64,000 nt of DNA from Diplodia intermedia (lineage: Eukaryota > Ascomycota > Dothideomycetes > Botryosphaeriales > Botryosphaeriaceae): contig JAKEKT010000006.1 in NCBI GenBank assembly GCA_021495925.1, positions 248,001 to 312,000 on the forward strand, read 5' to 3'. This document shows, one piece after another, positions 53,795 through 64,000 of this stretch (position 1 is its first letter; the number at the start of each line of letters is the position of its first letter). The notes below the pieces were generated by a model, which saw only the letters and a program-made list of their open reading frames with translations, was not told where the DNA came from and made no database searches. The position numbers and the translations under genes are program-made.

Positions 53795-55372
53795 CTAATC
53801 AAAAGTGATCTTCTTGCCTTGGAACTGCGCATTTCCGAGCTTCGCCTTCTCCTTGGCCAGCTTCGCCGCCTCCCAGCTGGGATGAAGTTTACCGCCGTCA
53901 TCCCTGTGATTCTTCTTCTTGCCCAGCTCCACCAAGTTTGCATCTGTAGCCTTAGGGCCACGGCCGCCAGAACTGAAGTCCCTCTTATCTCTTCCGAACT
54001 TGCCCTTCCTGCCACCATCACCGTCGACTGCGCCGCGCTTGGCATCCCATCCAGCATTCCTGTCCTTCTTTTGCTTCTCTGTCTGCTTGGCCAAGTGCTT
54101 TGCGCCCTTCCCATACTTCTTCTCCCACAGTTGCTGTCTTGCGCGCTGGCCACGGCGGTTCTTCTTCTGTGGCGCGATTTCGTCGTCCAGATCTTCAGCC
54201 TCGGAGTCCGACCCGCTGATGTAACCAACAGCCGAGAGCGAAGGGAGGAAGGTAGATTTGTTCGCCACAACCGCCGCCTTTTCTTTCGACTTCGCCTTCG
54301 CCTTGGGTTCCTGTTCCGAAGACTCCTCCTCCTCGTCTGAGAAAGCCGGTTCAGACGAGGCCGACGGCGACGCCTCGCGCGATGACGGAGGCGTGAAAGA
54401 CAGGTCACGGACGGGTTGGTACGGCCCCTTCTTGAGCTTGATCTCCACGTCTCCATCCTCAGACTCCTCGTCCGAAGACGCCGCTATGCGGTCGGAGAAG
54501 CCCGCAAACTCCTCGCTATCCCACTCGGCCCCGTCTCCGCCGTTATCCTCGCCACTCTCCTCGTCGCCGACTTCCTCCTCCTCCCCCCCGTCGTCATCTC
54601 CAGACGAGCTCTCCACCACCTCAACCTTCTTCCCCTTCTTCCCAGCCTTCTCCTCGCCCCTCGCCCTCTTCGCCCGCGGCCCCTTCGCCTCGTCGTCCAG
54701 CCCCAAGATCGCCCTCACATCCCTCACCACCTCCGCCATGGCCTCCTTCGTCGGATTCGCATTGAACAACCGCGCCTGCACATTCATCGCCTCCTTGGCC
54801 AACTGCGCCGCCGGCACCTCCCCTCCCTCCCCCTCCCCCCGCCCTTCCCCATCCTTCTTCTTCACCACCTCTTTCAACACCCCCGCCCCCTCCCCCGCCC
54901 CCTCCCCCGGCCCCCCCTTCTCCACCACCCACGGCGGCAACGCCTCATGCTCCCTCACGCTCTTAATCTTCAGCAACGTCCTGTACAGCTGCCTCTCAGC
55001 CAACTTCGCGTAATCCATCCGCTTCAGCGCCTCTATCTCGCGATCGATCCGCGTGACAATCCCCCCGCCGTCGCCCTCGTTCTTGTCCGTCGCCGCCGCC
55101 GTCGCCGTCTTGCGCCGCCGCGACAGCTTTTGCCGCTCGAAGCCGCGCGCGACCTTGAGCGCCTTGACGAGCTGTTTCTTGCCCTGCTCGAGGCGGGCGG
55201 GGAGGTGTTTGCGCTGCTGCTGTTTGGCGGCGGCCGTGGTGGAGGAGGTGGAGGTGGCGGCATTGCGGCTGGTTTTCTTCGTGGTTTGTTGATGGTCGGG
55301 CGAGGAGGCGTCGGAGTCGTAGGAGGTGTTGCGGTTCGAGGCCGAGCGGTCGTCGCGCTTGCGTTTGGGCAT
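53795..55372 (-). CDS. BUD22: Bud22-family ribosome biogenesis protein
   Basis: This is a single exon of 525 aa. Bud22 is needed for early cleavage of pre-rRNA towards 18S rRNA in the nucleolus (SSU processome). Family features are the helical, basic N-third (LEQGKKQLVKALKVARGFERQKLSRRRK, RIDREIEALKRMDYAKLAERQLYRTLLKIK), a long acidic middle (GGEEEEVGDEESGEDNGG and similar), YISGSDSE, and the C-terminal Bud22 block: KKNRRGQRARQQLWEKKYGKGAKH, then KLHPSWEAAKLAKEKAKLG and QGKKITFD at the very end. It is convergent with the sugar transporter, 114 bp apart. Opposite-strand frames over the Glu/Lys-rich DNA are shadows. Confidence 0.92.
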   Translation of the reverse strand: MPKRKRDDRSASNRNTSYDSDASSPDHQQTTKKTSRNAATSTSSTTAAAKQQQRKHLPARLEQGKKQLVKALKVARGFERQKLSRRRKTATAAATDKNEGDGGGIVTRIDREIEALKRMDYAKLAERQLYRTLLKIKSVREHEALPPWVVEKGGPGEGAGEGAGVLKEVVKKKDGEGRGEGEGGEVPAAQLAKEAMNVQARLFNANPTKEAMAEVVRDVRAILGLDDEAKGPRAKRARGEEKAGKKGKKVEVVESSSGDDDGGEEEEVGDEESGEDNGGDGAEWDSEEFAGFSDRIAASSDEESEDGDVEIKLKKGPYQPVRDLSFTPPSSREASPSASSEPAFSDEEEESSEQEPKAKAKSKEKAAVVANKSTFLPSLSAVGYISGSDSEAEDLDDEIAPQKKNRRGQRARQQLWEKKYGKGAKHLAKQTEKQKKDRNAGWDAKRGAVDGDGGRKGKFGRDKRDFSSGGRGPKATDANLVELGKKKNHRDDGGKLHPSWEAAKLAKEKAKLGNAQFQGKKITFD

Positions 55373-55806
55373 GTTGGGTGGTTGGTGGTGGTTGCTGCCG
55401 TGTGTGTGTGTGTGTGTGTGTGTGGGTGAGGTCGCGCGGGTTATGTCCGATTGGTGCGGAGAGATGAGGAACTTTGGTGTATATCCCTTTCGAAGGCCCC
55501 GAGACCTAAACTGTGGTGGACGGTGGCGGAGGGAAAAGAAACTTTGCTGGGTCGAGGAAGAAGATGTTGGAGCTTTTGCGCGCGGGAAAGTTTTGGGAAG
55601 CGCGAGTCAGAACGACTAGCCAGGATCCAGATTGGCGAGTCAGACAGTCACTTCGTGTGTAAAAAGCTGTCACTTGAGGGATCATACTATTGCATCGGGA
55701 GGATGAATCTTGTCGGGATGAGATGATTTCGATCATGTCCACGATATATGGCCCTTCTATATTAAATGCGTGACAATCTACAACTCCGCTTTGCCCAAAT
55801 GAGCTT
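55373..55806. other. Intergenic region upstream of BUD22, downstream of the HECT gene
   Basis: These 434 bp lie between two minus-strand genes and hold the TG repeat directly ahead of the BUD22 start. No gene is supported. Confidence 0.45.
55401..55424 (+). repeat. (TG)12 microsatellite
   Basis: Twelve perfect TG units lie about 30 bp upstream of the BUD22 start codon, in its leader or core promoter (read as CA on the gene's strand). Confidence 0.95.
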
Positions 55807-58800
55807 TCACGCGGCACCGAAACCTCTGCTATTCTCCAACGCAATTGCCAACTTCCTCTCCAGCTTCTCCTTCCCATCGTATTCCGGCAAGAGCAGTCGT
55901 CCGAAACATGTACTGCTTGTCGGCAGCCCCTCGCCATCAGGTCCGTTCCTTTGCACCCAGAAGACCACGCTCTCCACTCCAGCCACCGGTACACGATCGC
56001 TCGCCGTCACAAACTCCAGCAGTTTCCGCTTCTGTTCCTGGCTCATCGCGTGAACAACGTCCCAGAAGACGCGGACAAAGGGATGTTGCGCGTCGAAGCC
56101 GCCGTCGTAGCGGGCGACGCGTTCGAGAGCGTGGCTATCGATCTCAGTGCTGCCCTCAACGATGTGTTGCAGGAGCGAGGGGCGAAGCAATGCTATATGC
56201 TCTGGCGGTATGCATCGGTGGAAACCGCGGGCAAAAGCCTCGTATTGAGGCCGGATTGATTTGTCGGTAAGCCAGGCAACGTAGTCGCAGACGAACTTCT
56301 CTCGGTTGGCATTCGTCACGAGCGGTGCTTCGGTGCCCGACGGCCAGTTGAGTATGGGAGTTGGATTAGAAGCCGAGGGGGTGATGTCGAGCTCAGTGTC
56401 TTGGTCGAGCATAGTATAAGGCGAAGGCACGTCGAATTCGGATTTTACCGCGTCCATGTTGATGTTGACGATGAGACCGCGTGCTTCGAAGCTGAACTCA
56501 TAGCCACGGCTGAGGATATCACCCACTTCATCTTCGCAGCTCAGGAGAAATTGAAAGCTCTTGACAAGGTCAGGCCACCCTTCGCTGATGTGATGAGGCC
56601 GGACTGTCTTGCCGATGAGCTTGAGGTAAAGCGCCCCGGGCAAAGTAACGGGCAGGGTGATGCCGTTGTAGATGGCGATTGAAAAGAGCAGACCGATGAG
56701 CTCGAACCTTGACAACGGCTCCAATGAGAATGGCTGGAACCATGTCATATGTGTTACGGGATCAACTGTGAACATGCCTTCGATTTCAAGTCAGAATCAT
56801 AGCCAGCCCGCGATGAAGGTGCGCACTTACCATTGTCAGGATTGAACGCTTCAGCAAGAGCAACTCGGAAGAATTCTTGCGCTACACCTCCTTGGTCTAC
56901 ACCCTGCTCTCCCTCAAGCTTCCCCACTCGTACTTTGAGTGGTAGCAAAAGTTGCCGTTGCTCCAATCCCCACAGTTGATCGAATGTGTCTTCTAATACG
57001 TGGCTTCGCCGCACATCCAAGGACAGATATCTATTAGATGCAGTTCCGTAATGTTGATCAAGATAATCGCGCCACTGGTCGCTCAGAAAATGCCGGCTGA
57101 ACCTATCCTGCAGGTGGTAGTTGTTGCCGGCAGTGGTGTAGTGTCTTGACATTACGGAGAAGTTGAGAGCGCGGAAGTATTGGACCAGGAGTCCGCTTGG
57201 GAAAAAGAAGGGAAAGTGCAGGATGTGGAGATGATTTGGATCATGTTTGCGACTCAGGTAGCTGTTGATGAGTTCGGTGGTATCCAGCTTGTACTTGAAA
57301 TATGCAAGTTCGTACATGTGGCGGTGAATATTGAGGTTCGAGTAGTCGTAAAGGTCGCTGAGGATTTCGGCAGCCGCTCCGGTAGCATCCCAGCGTTTGA
57401 GTTCGTGCTGCCCGGTCCAGTTCTTCATGACAATGGTCTTTAACCATTCCACGAATGTACCGGCAATCGTCCAGTTCGACCAAGTATCCATTACCCTTTC
57501 TTCATCCCACTTGGCTCGGAAAAGGCCCACCCGCCGATACCTTTCGCAGTCAACCAGATGCTTACAGACGATGGTCATCGCCCAGTCAGTCCGTTTGGGA
57601 TACTCCCCGGATGTGTTTCTCAACATCTCGAAGAAGCATCGCCGAGCACCTATAGCTCGAACCAGTCGCGTGGCCAGGCGGAGCGCCGGTTCGTATTCCA
57701 GCTGATCCGTGATCATGAGCCACATGGGTGTATACGGCACGGTAGTCTGATTGTCTGCTAGATTTGGGGTGTCATTGGGAGATATCCACCCAAACGGCCG
57801 CAGACCCCGCACGAACTTCCATGCGTTAGGCTTCCCTCTGGTCACGAGAGATGTCAATGCGTGTATGCAGACCATGATGATATGAGCGGCTTCTTCATCA
57901 GACACATAATCTGACTGACCGTAGTCTCGACCCTTTGGCATACCATCCGGAACATGTTTTTTCGCCCTTGCCGGCTTTCTGATCTTGAGCTCGGGAGGCG
58001 GCGTGAACAGGCATTCCAAGCTATACCACAGGCTGTCATAGATCAGAGACCCGTTGATGGACTGCCACGACCTGAATGCGTGTTCCATCTCCCACGCATC
58101 CAGATGTGCGAGAGGTGTGCTGCGACGCGTCCATGCGGTGGTCTTTTCACGGAAAGATTTGAGAAGGATACGTGGATTGCTAAGGCAGCGGAAGAGACAC
58201 TCATCAACGATGCGCCAACTCTTCTTTGAGTCGGAATTTAGTAATGAGCTCGCCGGTTCAGTGATAGCATCTCTCGTCCGCGTGTCGGGGATGGATCCAT
58301 CCGACATAGCAATCCGCTTCAAGTCCTCCATGATGGCACAGGTCAAATGAGTTGTTGCGAAGACTGTTTTGGTTGACTGAGACCGTGGCTTTGGGAGTGG
58401 ATCGGCTCCCAGAGGGACCCGTACCTTTCGTGTAGGCGGCTTTGCTGACGAAACGCGCTGCTTCCGCGTTGCGCGAGGTGTTAGTTTGATTGCCTTGTCG
58501 GAGCCAGCGAAGGGACTACCGTCCAGCGTGATGTCACTGGGCGGCGTCAAGACTGCATTCTCCTTTCCACTGTCCGAATCGCCATCTATCGACTGTGTCG
58601 TAGATGCAGTCAGACTGTCTCGGCCCGGTTCAGGTAGCGTTCCACTTGCATGAACAATAGCGCTTCCATTGGCGGTCTTTGATTCATGCTTGACCGCCAC
58701 GTTGCCATTGGTCGTTGGCGGCGGTCCGACAGAAAGTTTCTCAAGGTGGCTCCCGAGTGCAGGTACCGGATCGACCACGCGGGATTCCTTTCCAGCTTCC

Positions 58801-59436
58801 AGCGAGTCTTTCTTAACCTCGTCCACCGGACTGCTTCCTGCTGCATCTCTGGCCTCGCCTTGTTCTTCTGAGGTCTCAGAAGCCCGGAGCGTCCGTGAGA
58901 TTTGAGTGTTGAACAAGTTCTGCGACAATGATCGTGAGTCGACCTTGAAGCGCACGGGATCCACGGACTCAATGTCAAACTCGGCGGTGTTGGTGAGGCG
59001 GAAGGCCAGGTGCGTCGGCTTGCAGAGACCGCTGGTTGGGTCATCCTGGCTGGCGAGATGATATGCCAATGCTCGTGCGGTGAGAGGGGACGGGCGGCGG
59101 ACAGGCTTGTTCGTGGCACGCTTGACGCAGCTGAAGCAGGTGGGCGTGGTGCAGTTGGCGTTGTCGCATCCGTAGCGGATCTGCAGCATGTATCTACACG
59201 GCATCAGCATCAGCAGACGGCGTGACAGGTGGGGCAAAAAGCACGCACCGGCGGACCAGATACTCAAAGCTGGTCATGCGCATTCGGAGGGCGCCGGCCA
59301 TGCTATCCTCGTCGGCATCTATGGCTGCGCTGTTCTCGAGAATGCGCGCCCACGCATCCCTCAACTTGGGAGTAGGCTGTGGCAGATGGGCCATGGCGGT
59401 GGAGGAGGGAGGAGCCCCTCGTGTGTCGCTCGTCAT
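55807..59436 (-). CDS. HECT-domain E3 ubiquitin ligase with N-terminal AZUL zinc finger (UBE3A/Hul4-like)
   Basis: Exons are 59436-59249, 59193-56831 and 56777-55807 (introns 55 and 53 bp), giving 1173 aa. The N-terminal zinc finger reads YGCDNANCTTPTCFSCVKR with Cys72, 77, 82 and 85, the pattern of the AZUL domain of UBE3A. A disordered Ser/Thr-rich region follows (residues about 130-310), then a helical body. The HECT domain begins near residue 830 (VRRSHVLEDTFDQLWGL, LPLKVRVGKLEGEQGVDQGGVAQEFF) and ends LPTSSTCFGRLLLPEY with the catalytic Cys1141. HECT ligases take ubiquitin on this Cys before passing it to substrate. Both junctions rebuild conserved text (YLVRRYMLQIRYG and NPDNGMFTVDP). 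ATG 59436 was used. A second ATG at 59394 (MAHLPQPTP) also fits. Confidence 0.93.
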
Positions 59437-60114
59437 CTCATCGGGTCAGGGCCCAAGGGGCGCCAGGCAGACGCGCTGCGGCAGAGGGCTGGGACGGCGG
59501 CGGTGTGGGCGATGGACGCGAGGCCGGAGGTGAAGGCTGGCGTCGAGCGGATGTTGCAGAGGTCACGAAGCACGCAGCAGGCGAGGCGAGATGCGGCATG
59601 TCGGGGGGCGAGGCGAGGGCGGGCGAGGCGTGAGGCTGCTAGCAGTGCATGCTCGACTGCTGCTTCGCGCTGTTGGAGGCCAGAGACGCGGAGGTCGAGG
59701 CCCGAGTCGACGGATGCACGCGCTGAGGCACAGATGGAGGCGCTGTGTCAGCAGGCGGGCAATCGGCATACCCTGCATGAGCTCAGACGTCATCCGCCAA
59801 ACGTCAGCCCTACCGTCTGTCGAAATTCCTCGCGCCGCGCCGTGCGTTGGTAAGCCGATCCCGAGGAGCGCTCGCCACAAGCAGCCCGCCGTCCCTTCTT
59901 TACAGCCTCGCCCGCTGCTGCTGCACCCTACAGCCTCCCCTACGCAACAGCGCCCTTCCCCGCCTGTCCTTAGCTAGCGCTGCTGGGCAATCTCCCGCCA
60001 CCCGATTGCGACCCGCTGCCACCAAGCGGCCCCGACGCACGCCGTTATCTCCACCACCAACTTTTCCTCGCTGCACCACATCGCCCCAGAACCGCCCAGC
60101 AGGCTCCAAACATC
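59437..60114. promoter_or_regulatory. Divergent upstream region, HECT ligase / REI1
   Basis: These 678 bp lie between two divergent start codons and are GC-rich. Frames on both strands are Arg/Ala-rich shadows. Promoters for both genes are expected. Confidence 0.45.
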
Positions 60115-61809
60115 ATGGCGACCCAAGCTTCGCACCCCTTCACCTGCAACACCTGCCAGGTGGCGTTCCGCGCCAGCGAGCTGCAGCGCGCCCACATGCA
60201 GACCGACTGGCAGTGAGTCAATTCATATTCCCAGCCGAGGCGAACGGCACCATGATGCTAAAGAAGTCCAGTCGCTACAACCTGAAGCGTCGCGTCGCCT
60301 CTCTCCCCCCGCTTTCCTCTGAGATCTTTGCGGAAAAGGTTCTCGCGAACAAGGCCTCGGCTGCCGCCACCGCGGCCCGAGCCCAGTTCGAAAAGGCCTG
60401 CGACGCTTGCCAGAAGTCGTACTTCAGTGAAAATGCTTACAACAACCACTTGGGCAGCCAGAAGCACAAGCAGAATGTCCAGGCTAGGCTGAAGGCGGCT
60501 CGTTCCGGCGCCAAGGAGGATGATGCTACTTCGGTTATGAGCTCGACTTTCTCTCTCGGCGAGCCCATCGAGACCGCGTCGACTGGCGCCGCCGACAAAG
60601 AGGCGGAGGCCGAGTTCTCCAGGGTTGTTGACGGCATGGAGAAGACTTCTTTGGAAGACGGAGACCCTATTTCGCGCAGACCCACCCGTCCTCACCATTC
60701 CGAGGCAAACTCTGAGCAGGGAGACATTCAGTCGAGAGCATCCACCACCGCCGAGTCGGCCAAGGGCGAAGTGCCTGACCAGATTCTTGACTGCCTTTTC
60801 TGCAACTACCGCTCTCCCTCCCGCGACTTGAACATCGCCCACATGCAGCGTTTCCACAGTCTCTTCATTCCTGAGCCCGAGTACTTGGTCGATTTGGATG
60901 GCCTTCTCAAGCACTTGTGGAGGAAGATCCATGAATACTACCAGTGCTTGTACTGCAACAAATTGGTTTACACGGCGGCAGGCATCCAGACGCATATGCG
61001 GGATACGGGACACTGCAAGATCGCTTACGATTCGGAGGATGAGATGCTCGAGCTCGGCGAATTCTACGACTTCACGCGCACATACTCCGACGACGGCGAG
61101 GGTTCCGAAACCGAAGGCGAAGGTGATGGCCAGGACGACGGTTGGGAGACCGATTCCAGCGTCTCAGACGTCCCCACCGACGAGATCACTTCGGTTCCCA
61201 TCGACGACCGCTCGGAACTCTACGCTAAGCTCGGTCAGCACAAGCACCACTCGCACACCGACCCGCGCCCGCACAAGGCCGCCGATGGCTTCCACGCCCA
61301 CACCCACACCGCTCCCCGCGCCGTGTACCGCGACGAGTACGAGCTCCACCTGCCTACCGGTCGTACCGCCGGTCACCGCTCTCTCCGCACCTACTACCGC
61401 CAGAACCTCCGCAACTACCCCTCCGCCACCGAGCGGGCCGAGCAGCTCGCCATCGAGGAGGCGCAGGCCTTGCGCCGCGGTGGCTCCGACGACGAGGACG
61501 ACGGTGGTGTCGAGCTCGACGCCAGCCAACGCGGTCGTGGCGAGGATCGCGGTCGCGGCAGGCAGTTGATCACTCGCGCGAACGGTGGATCGGGTATGAT
61601 CGGCGTCAGCGACATCAAGAAGAGGGAAGTCCGCGTGGCAGAGAAGAGAGAAGCGAAGCGCGCGCAACGCGACCAGGCGAAGGTGGAATGGCAAAAGAAC
61701 AAGAAGGGCAACAACCAGAAGCACTTCAGGGTCAGTTTAGCCCCTAACAATGTCGAAGCTCATGAGAATGCGAATGCTAACATCCAACCAGGACCCTCTT
61801 CTCCAGTGA
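60115..61809 (+). CDS. REI1: Rei1/ZNF622-type cytoplasmic pre-60S maturation factor
   Basis: Exons are 60115-60212, 60272-61730 and 61792-61809, giving 524 aa. Rei1 helps remove Arx1/Alb1 from the exported pre-60S ribosomal subunit. The C2H2 fingers are visible. Finger 1 is split by intron 1 (Cys11, Cys14, His27, His33). Finger 2 is CDACQKSYFSENAYNNHLGSQKH. Next are CLFCNYRSPSRDLNIAHMQRFHSLFIPEPEYL and CLYCNKLVYTAAGIQTHMRDTGHCKI. Later marks are ELHLPTGRTAGHRSLRTYYRQNLR and KKREVRVAEKREAKRAQRDQ. The last exon has only five codons plus stop (DPLLQ). Splicing there gives NQKHFRDPLLQ, the family's usual end. Without splicing the frame runs on for about 125 codons of unrelated text. Confidence 0.95.
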
Positions 61810-63321
61810 TTGCGCGCGGAAGCATATCCACTTTCCTTTGGCGTCTATCTTCTTCACGGAGTGCTTGGACGATTTTCATTTTGCACATCATTGCATCGGG
61901 TGAATTGCCTTTATTCTTGTGCATAAGAGAGGGGCCTGGGGTTTTTCGGACTCTCGGTAAATGGTGGAAGATGGGCGGAATCGCTTGTCATGACCCGCTA
62001 CTACAGCGGAAAAGTAAAATAGAGGAACGGAGTATTCCAAGTATGAACTCTACTATCCCGCACTGGTCGTATCATTACGTGGTGAGATCCTTTGTATGAG
62101 CTTGTTTGGTGTGATGCTGCAATTATGAAGTGACCGTACACACGGGGGCCAGCCAAAACGGCAAGACTTAGACGTCCATCTTGCTCCGGAAGTTCAGAGA
62201 GTGGCTTCTCTCCCAAAAGGTCAGAGGTGCTAGATCTTCTAGGTTCCCTTCCACTGCAAGTTGCGAAGGCTCAGAGTGGGAGAGGAGCGGCTTCCTACAC
62301 CTGCGCTTGCCCACCTTGTTCGAACCACCCCCGGAGCGGAGCACTGGTTCGAATCACACCAGGAGCAAAGCAACACCTCAACCGCCGCCGTCTTTCAAGC
62401 CCATGAGCAAGCACGATCGAAGTAAAAAAAGGCAAAACTGTAACGCCCTTGCGGGCGTCCGCGTACTAGCCCTCGTTGGTGGCGTTGAGTGGATGAGGGA
62501 GCGGCCAACTACAGAAAACCCATACGGATTTTTTTGCTCGAAATCTTTGCGGCTATCATCGATCCAAATTAGCGTTGCTAGTTCTTCGTCTCTGGACTTA
62601 CTACCACTGCGCCACACAGCCGTAGTCGATTGCCCGTAGGCTCTAGAACCGGCCGACTGGAAGACTTATATACCCACCCCACCCCACCTCACTTGAGTAC
62701 GCGGACTATTCCCCGCAATCGCTGGGCCGATCTGCTGCTTTCTCCGTGATGCTGGTGGCTGTGTCACTGGCGACGTCGCTCCGGGCCGTCACTGTTGGAG
62801 GAAACGGCGGGAGTGAGGCTGCCGGCATAACCGTCCCGCATTCCCACCCATGCCTGTACGGGCGCACTGTTTCTCTTCTCGTTGCGCTAAGATGACACGC
62901 CGTCGCCGCTCTCGTGCCATTTATTCGCCTTTCTTCCACGATATCGTGAATAAGACCATCCGCGCAACGCAGTCCACCCCCGCCGCCAATGCGTCGTACA
63001 CTCACTTTCCCGCAACACCTCGCGCTCCGCCCGCCAAACCAAACCGACAAGTTCAGGACGATGCAATCGATAGGACGACCTGCCGCCCAGCAGACATAGA
63101 CGGCGCACTGCCTTTTCCGTCCATATCTCCCCCTCCCCACCTTCTTCTCCACACATCGCACACCAAGTCAATCAACGAGGGAGGCATCAAAAGTGACAAG
63201 TCGTAAACAGCATACGCATTCAACAGCTCTTCCAAAAAGAAAAAGCCCTCAACTACCCAACACCCCAGCCGCCACTACCGCATCATCCAAAAAAAAAAAA
63301 AAAGCCACAGCCACAACCCAA
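61810..63321. other. 1.5-kb convergent intergenic region
   Basis: This lies between the ends of REI1 and the right-edge gene. It contains the tRNA-like relic listed separately, two TTCGAA words at 62317 and 62345, and a 15-base poly-A run near 63290. Frames such as 62706-63161 (minus) lack domains. No intact gene is supported. Confidence 0.5.
62551..62621 (-). other. tRNA-like relic (A-box and acceptor-stem-like ends), not a functional tRNA
   Basis: On the minus strand the 71 nt start GGCTGTGTGGCGCAGTGGTA, which contains a perfect pol III A box (TGGCGCAGTGG) at the right distance from a GGCTGT end. The 3' end is GATAGCC, which can pair with it over six positions (one G-U). The length fits a tRNA. 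The D, anticodon and T stems do not form and the B box is poor (TGGATCGATG). It may be a decayed tRNA gene or the head of a tRNA-derived SINE. Confidence 0.3.
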
Positions 63322-64000
63322 TCAAACCTTCCCCCAAATCGCCGCCAACTGATCGACCTCATCCCCAGCCCTCCCCGCGAACCCCACGAGCCCAAACCCG
63401 CTCGGCGCGTCATACGAGACGCAATCATCCGTCAGCGTTCCCGCCTCGACCGACCTCCCCTTGGACGACGTCGCCTGCATGTAGAAGATGCGCGTGTGGT
63501 CGTCGTACTTGCCCTGGCAGAGCTTGACTTCGCTCACAATCTCATCTGCATCCAGCGCGAGGCTTTGCGCGGTGCCGCCGGCGCCGCCGTGCGCCACGCC
63601 GACGGTGCCGTCCGTCAGGTTCAGGGCGACGGCGTCGAGGCGCTCGGCGCCGCGGAGGGTGAGCGACGCGCCGGCGGGGGACGGTGAGGCCGGCAAGGCG
63701 GATGCGGCGTCGTTGAACCAGGTGCCGTGCGGGCCGCCCCAGTAGTCGGACTGGCGGAGGGATTGATCGGCGACGGACCAGTCGAGGGCGACGAGGACGG
63801 GGTTGTGGTCGGAGAGGACGGAGCCGTTGGGCTGGAGGAAGTCGGGCGAGGCGTAGGAGAAGGCGGCGGCGGCGAGGGAGAGCAGCGCGGAGCCGCGGTA
63901 GAAGAGCTTGTCGACGGTTTCGCACGCGGGCGTCGTCGAGGGGTTGGCGCAGAGCGACTCCTCCGCCGGCGGCGTGCCCGCGTGCTCGAGCTCGACCCAG
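63322..64000 (-). CDS. Endonuclease/exonuclease/phosphatase-fold enzyme with C-terminal jacalin-like lectin domain, 3' part
   Basis: The gene enters from the right edge (first full codon at 63999) and ends at TGA 63324-63322, giving the last 225 residues. The visible end of the catalytic domain has LFYRGSALLSL and VLSDHNPVLVALDW, the SDHxPV motif with the active-site His of DNase I-like phosphodiesterases and phosphatases. The last 130 residues (DYWGGPHGTWFND, VGVAHGGAGGTAQSLALDADE, KVDDHTRIFY-like KYDDHTRIFYMQATSSKGRS, DAPSGFGLVGFAGRAGDEVDQLAAIWGKV) match a jacalin-type beta-prism that binds sugars. Such proteins are often secreted in fungi. The signal peptide, if any, is outside the window. 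Substrate (nucleic acid, phosphoinositide or sphingolipid) cannot be told. Confidence 0.85.
   Translation of the reverse strand, partial: WVELEHAGTPPAEESLCANPSTTPACETVDKLFYRGSALLSLAAAAFSYASPDFLQPNGSVLSDHNPVLVALDWSVADQSLRQSDYWGGPHGTWFNDAASALPASPSPAGASLTLRGAERLDAVALNLTDGTVGVAHGGAGGTAQSLALDADEIVSEVKLCQGKYDDHTRIFYMQATSSKGRSVEAGTLTDDCVSYDAPSGFGLVGFAGRAGDEVDQLAAIWGKV

Noticed and set aside
53501..53808. Arg-rich extension of the sugar transporter past 53500
   Set aside because: It results from reading through intron 3. Splicing to 53559 restores the usual family C-terminus.
62310..62360. Two TTCGAA words resembling tRNA T loops
   Set aside because: Neighbouring bases do not pair as a T stem and no A box lies at tRNA distance.
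1..64000. Search for CRISPR arrays, insertion sequences, intact transposons, rRNA or a secondary-metabolite core enzyme
   Set aside because: None was seen. No regularly spaced repeats, transposase or reverse transcriptase motifs, or PKS/NRPS/terpene synthase text was found.

Overview
The window is nuclear DNA of a filamentous ascomycete (Pezizomycotina). The evidence is short GT-AG introns (about 46-170 bp, many with CTRAC-type branch sites), GC-rich coding DNA, and fungus-specific families: Zn2Cys6 and copper-fist regulators, a HET-domain protein, MFS drug, allantoate-type and sugar permeases, and Atg13. A Dothideomycete is plausible, but that is an impression and was not tested. I see no prokaryotic, organellar or viral sequence and no intact transposon. 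All gene models are spliced by eye. Exon lengths were checked to sum to a multiple of three and to join in frame.

Left part (1-20155). A biotin-carboxylase subunit gene (cut by the left edge, minus) and a carboxyltransferase gene (plus) start 291 bp apart and look like the two halves of one acyl-CoA carboxylase. Next come a DHA2-type MFS exporter (minus) and a Zn2Cys6 regulator (plus), also divergent. Then follow a conserved protein of unknown function, a HET-domain protein, a short-chain dehydrogenase, two small coiled-coil-like proteins, an F-box-like protein, a decayed reading frame with a 72-bp tandem duplication, and two hypothetical proteins.

Middle (20766-45553). A RING-type protein diverges from a TAPT1/Emp65-type ER membrane protein. 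After a 2.1-kb gap comes a multi-exon ankyrin-type protein with one doubtful junction. Then come a 3.4-kb gap with simple repeats, a copper-fist transcription factor, a 3.7-kb shared upstream region, an Rgt1-type Zn2Cys6 regulator, and ATG13.

Right part (47423-64000). An adenine/adenosine deaminase-family enzyme with an altered HAGE motif is followed by an allantoate-type (ACS) permease and a sugar permease, all on the plus strand. Housekeeping genes follow: BUD22-like and an AZUL-HECT ubiquitin ligase (both minus) and REI1 (plus). The right edge cuts a gene joining an endonuclease/exonuclease/phosphatase domain to a jacalin-like lectin domain.

Most genes are unrelated neighbours. The combinations that may matter are the divergent carboxylase pair with the nearby exporter and regulator, the deaminase-permease pair, and the two nutrient or metal regulators that share a very long upstream region.
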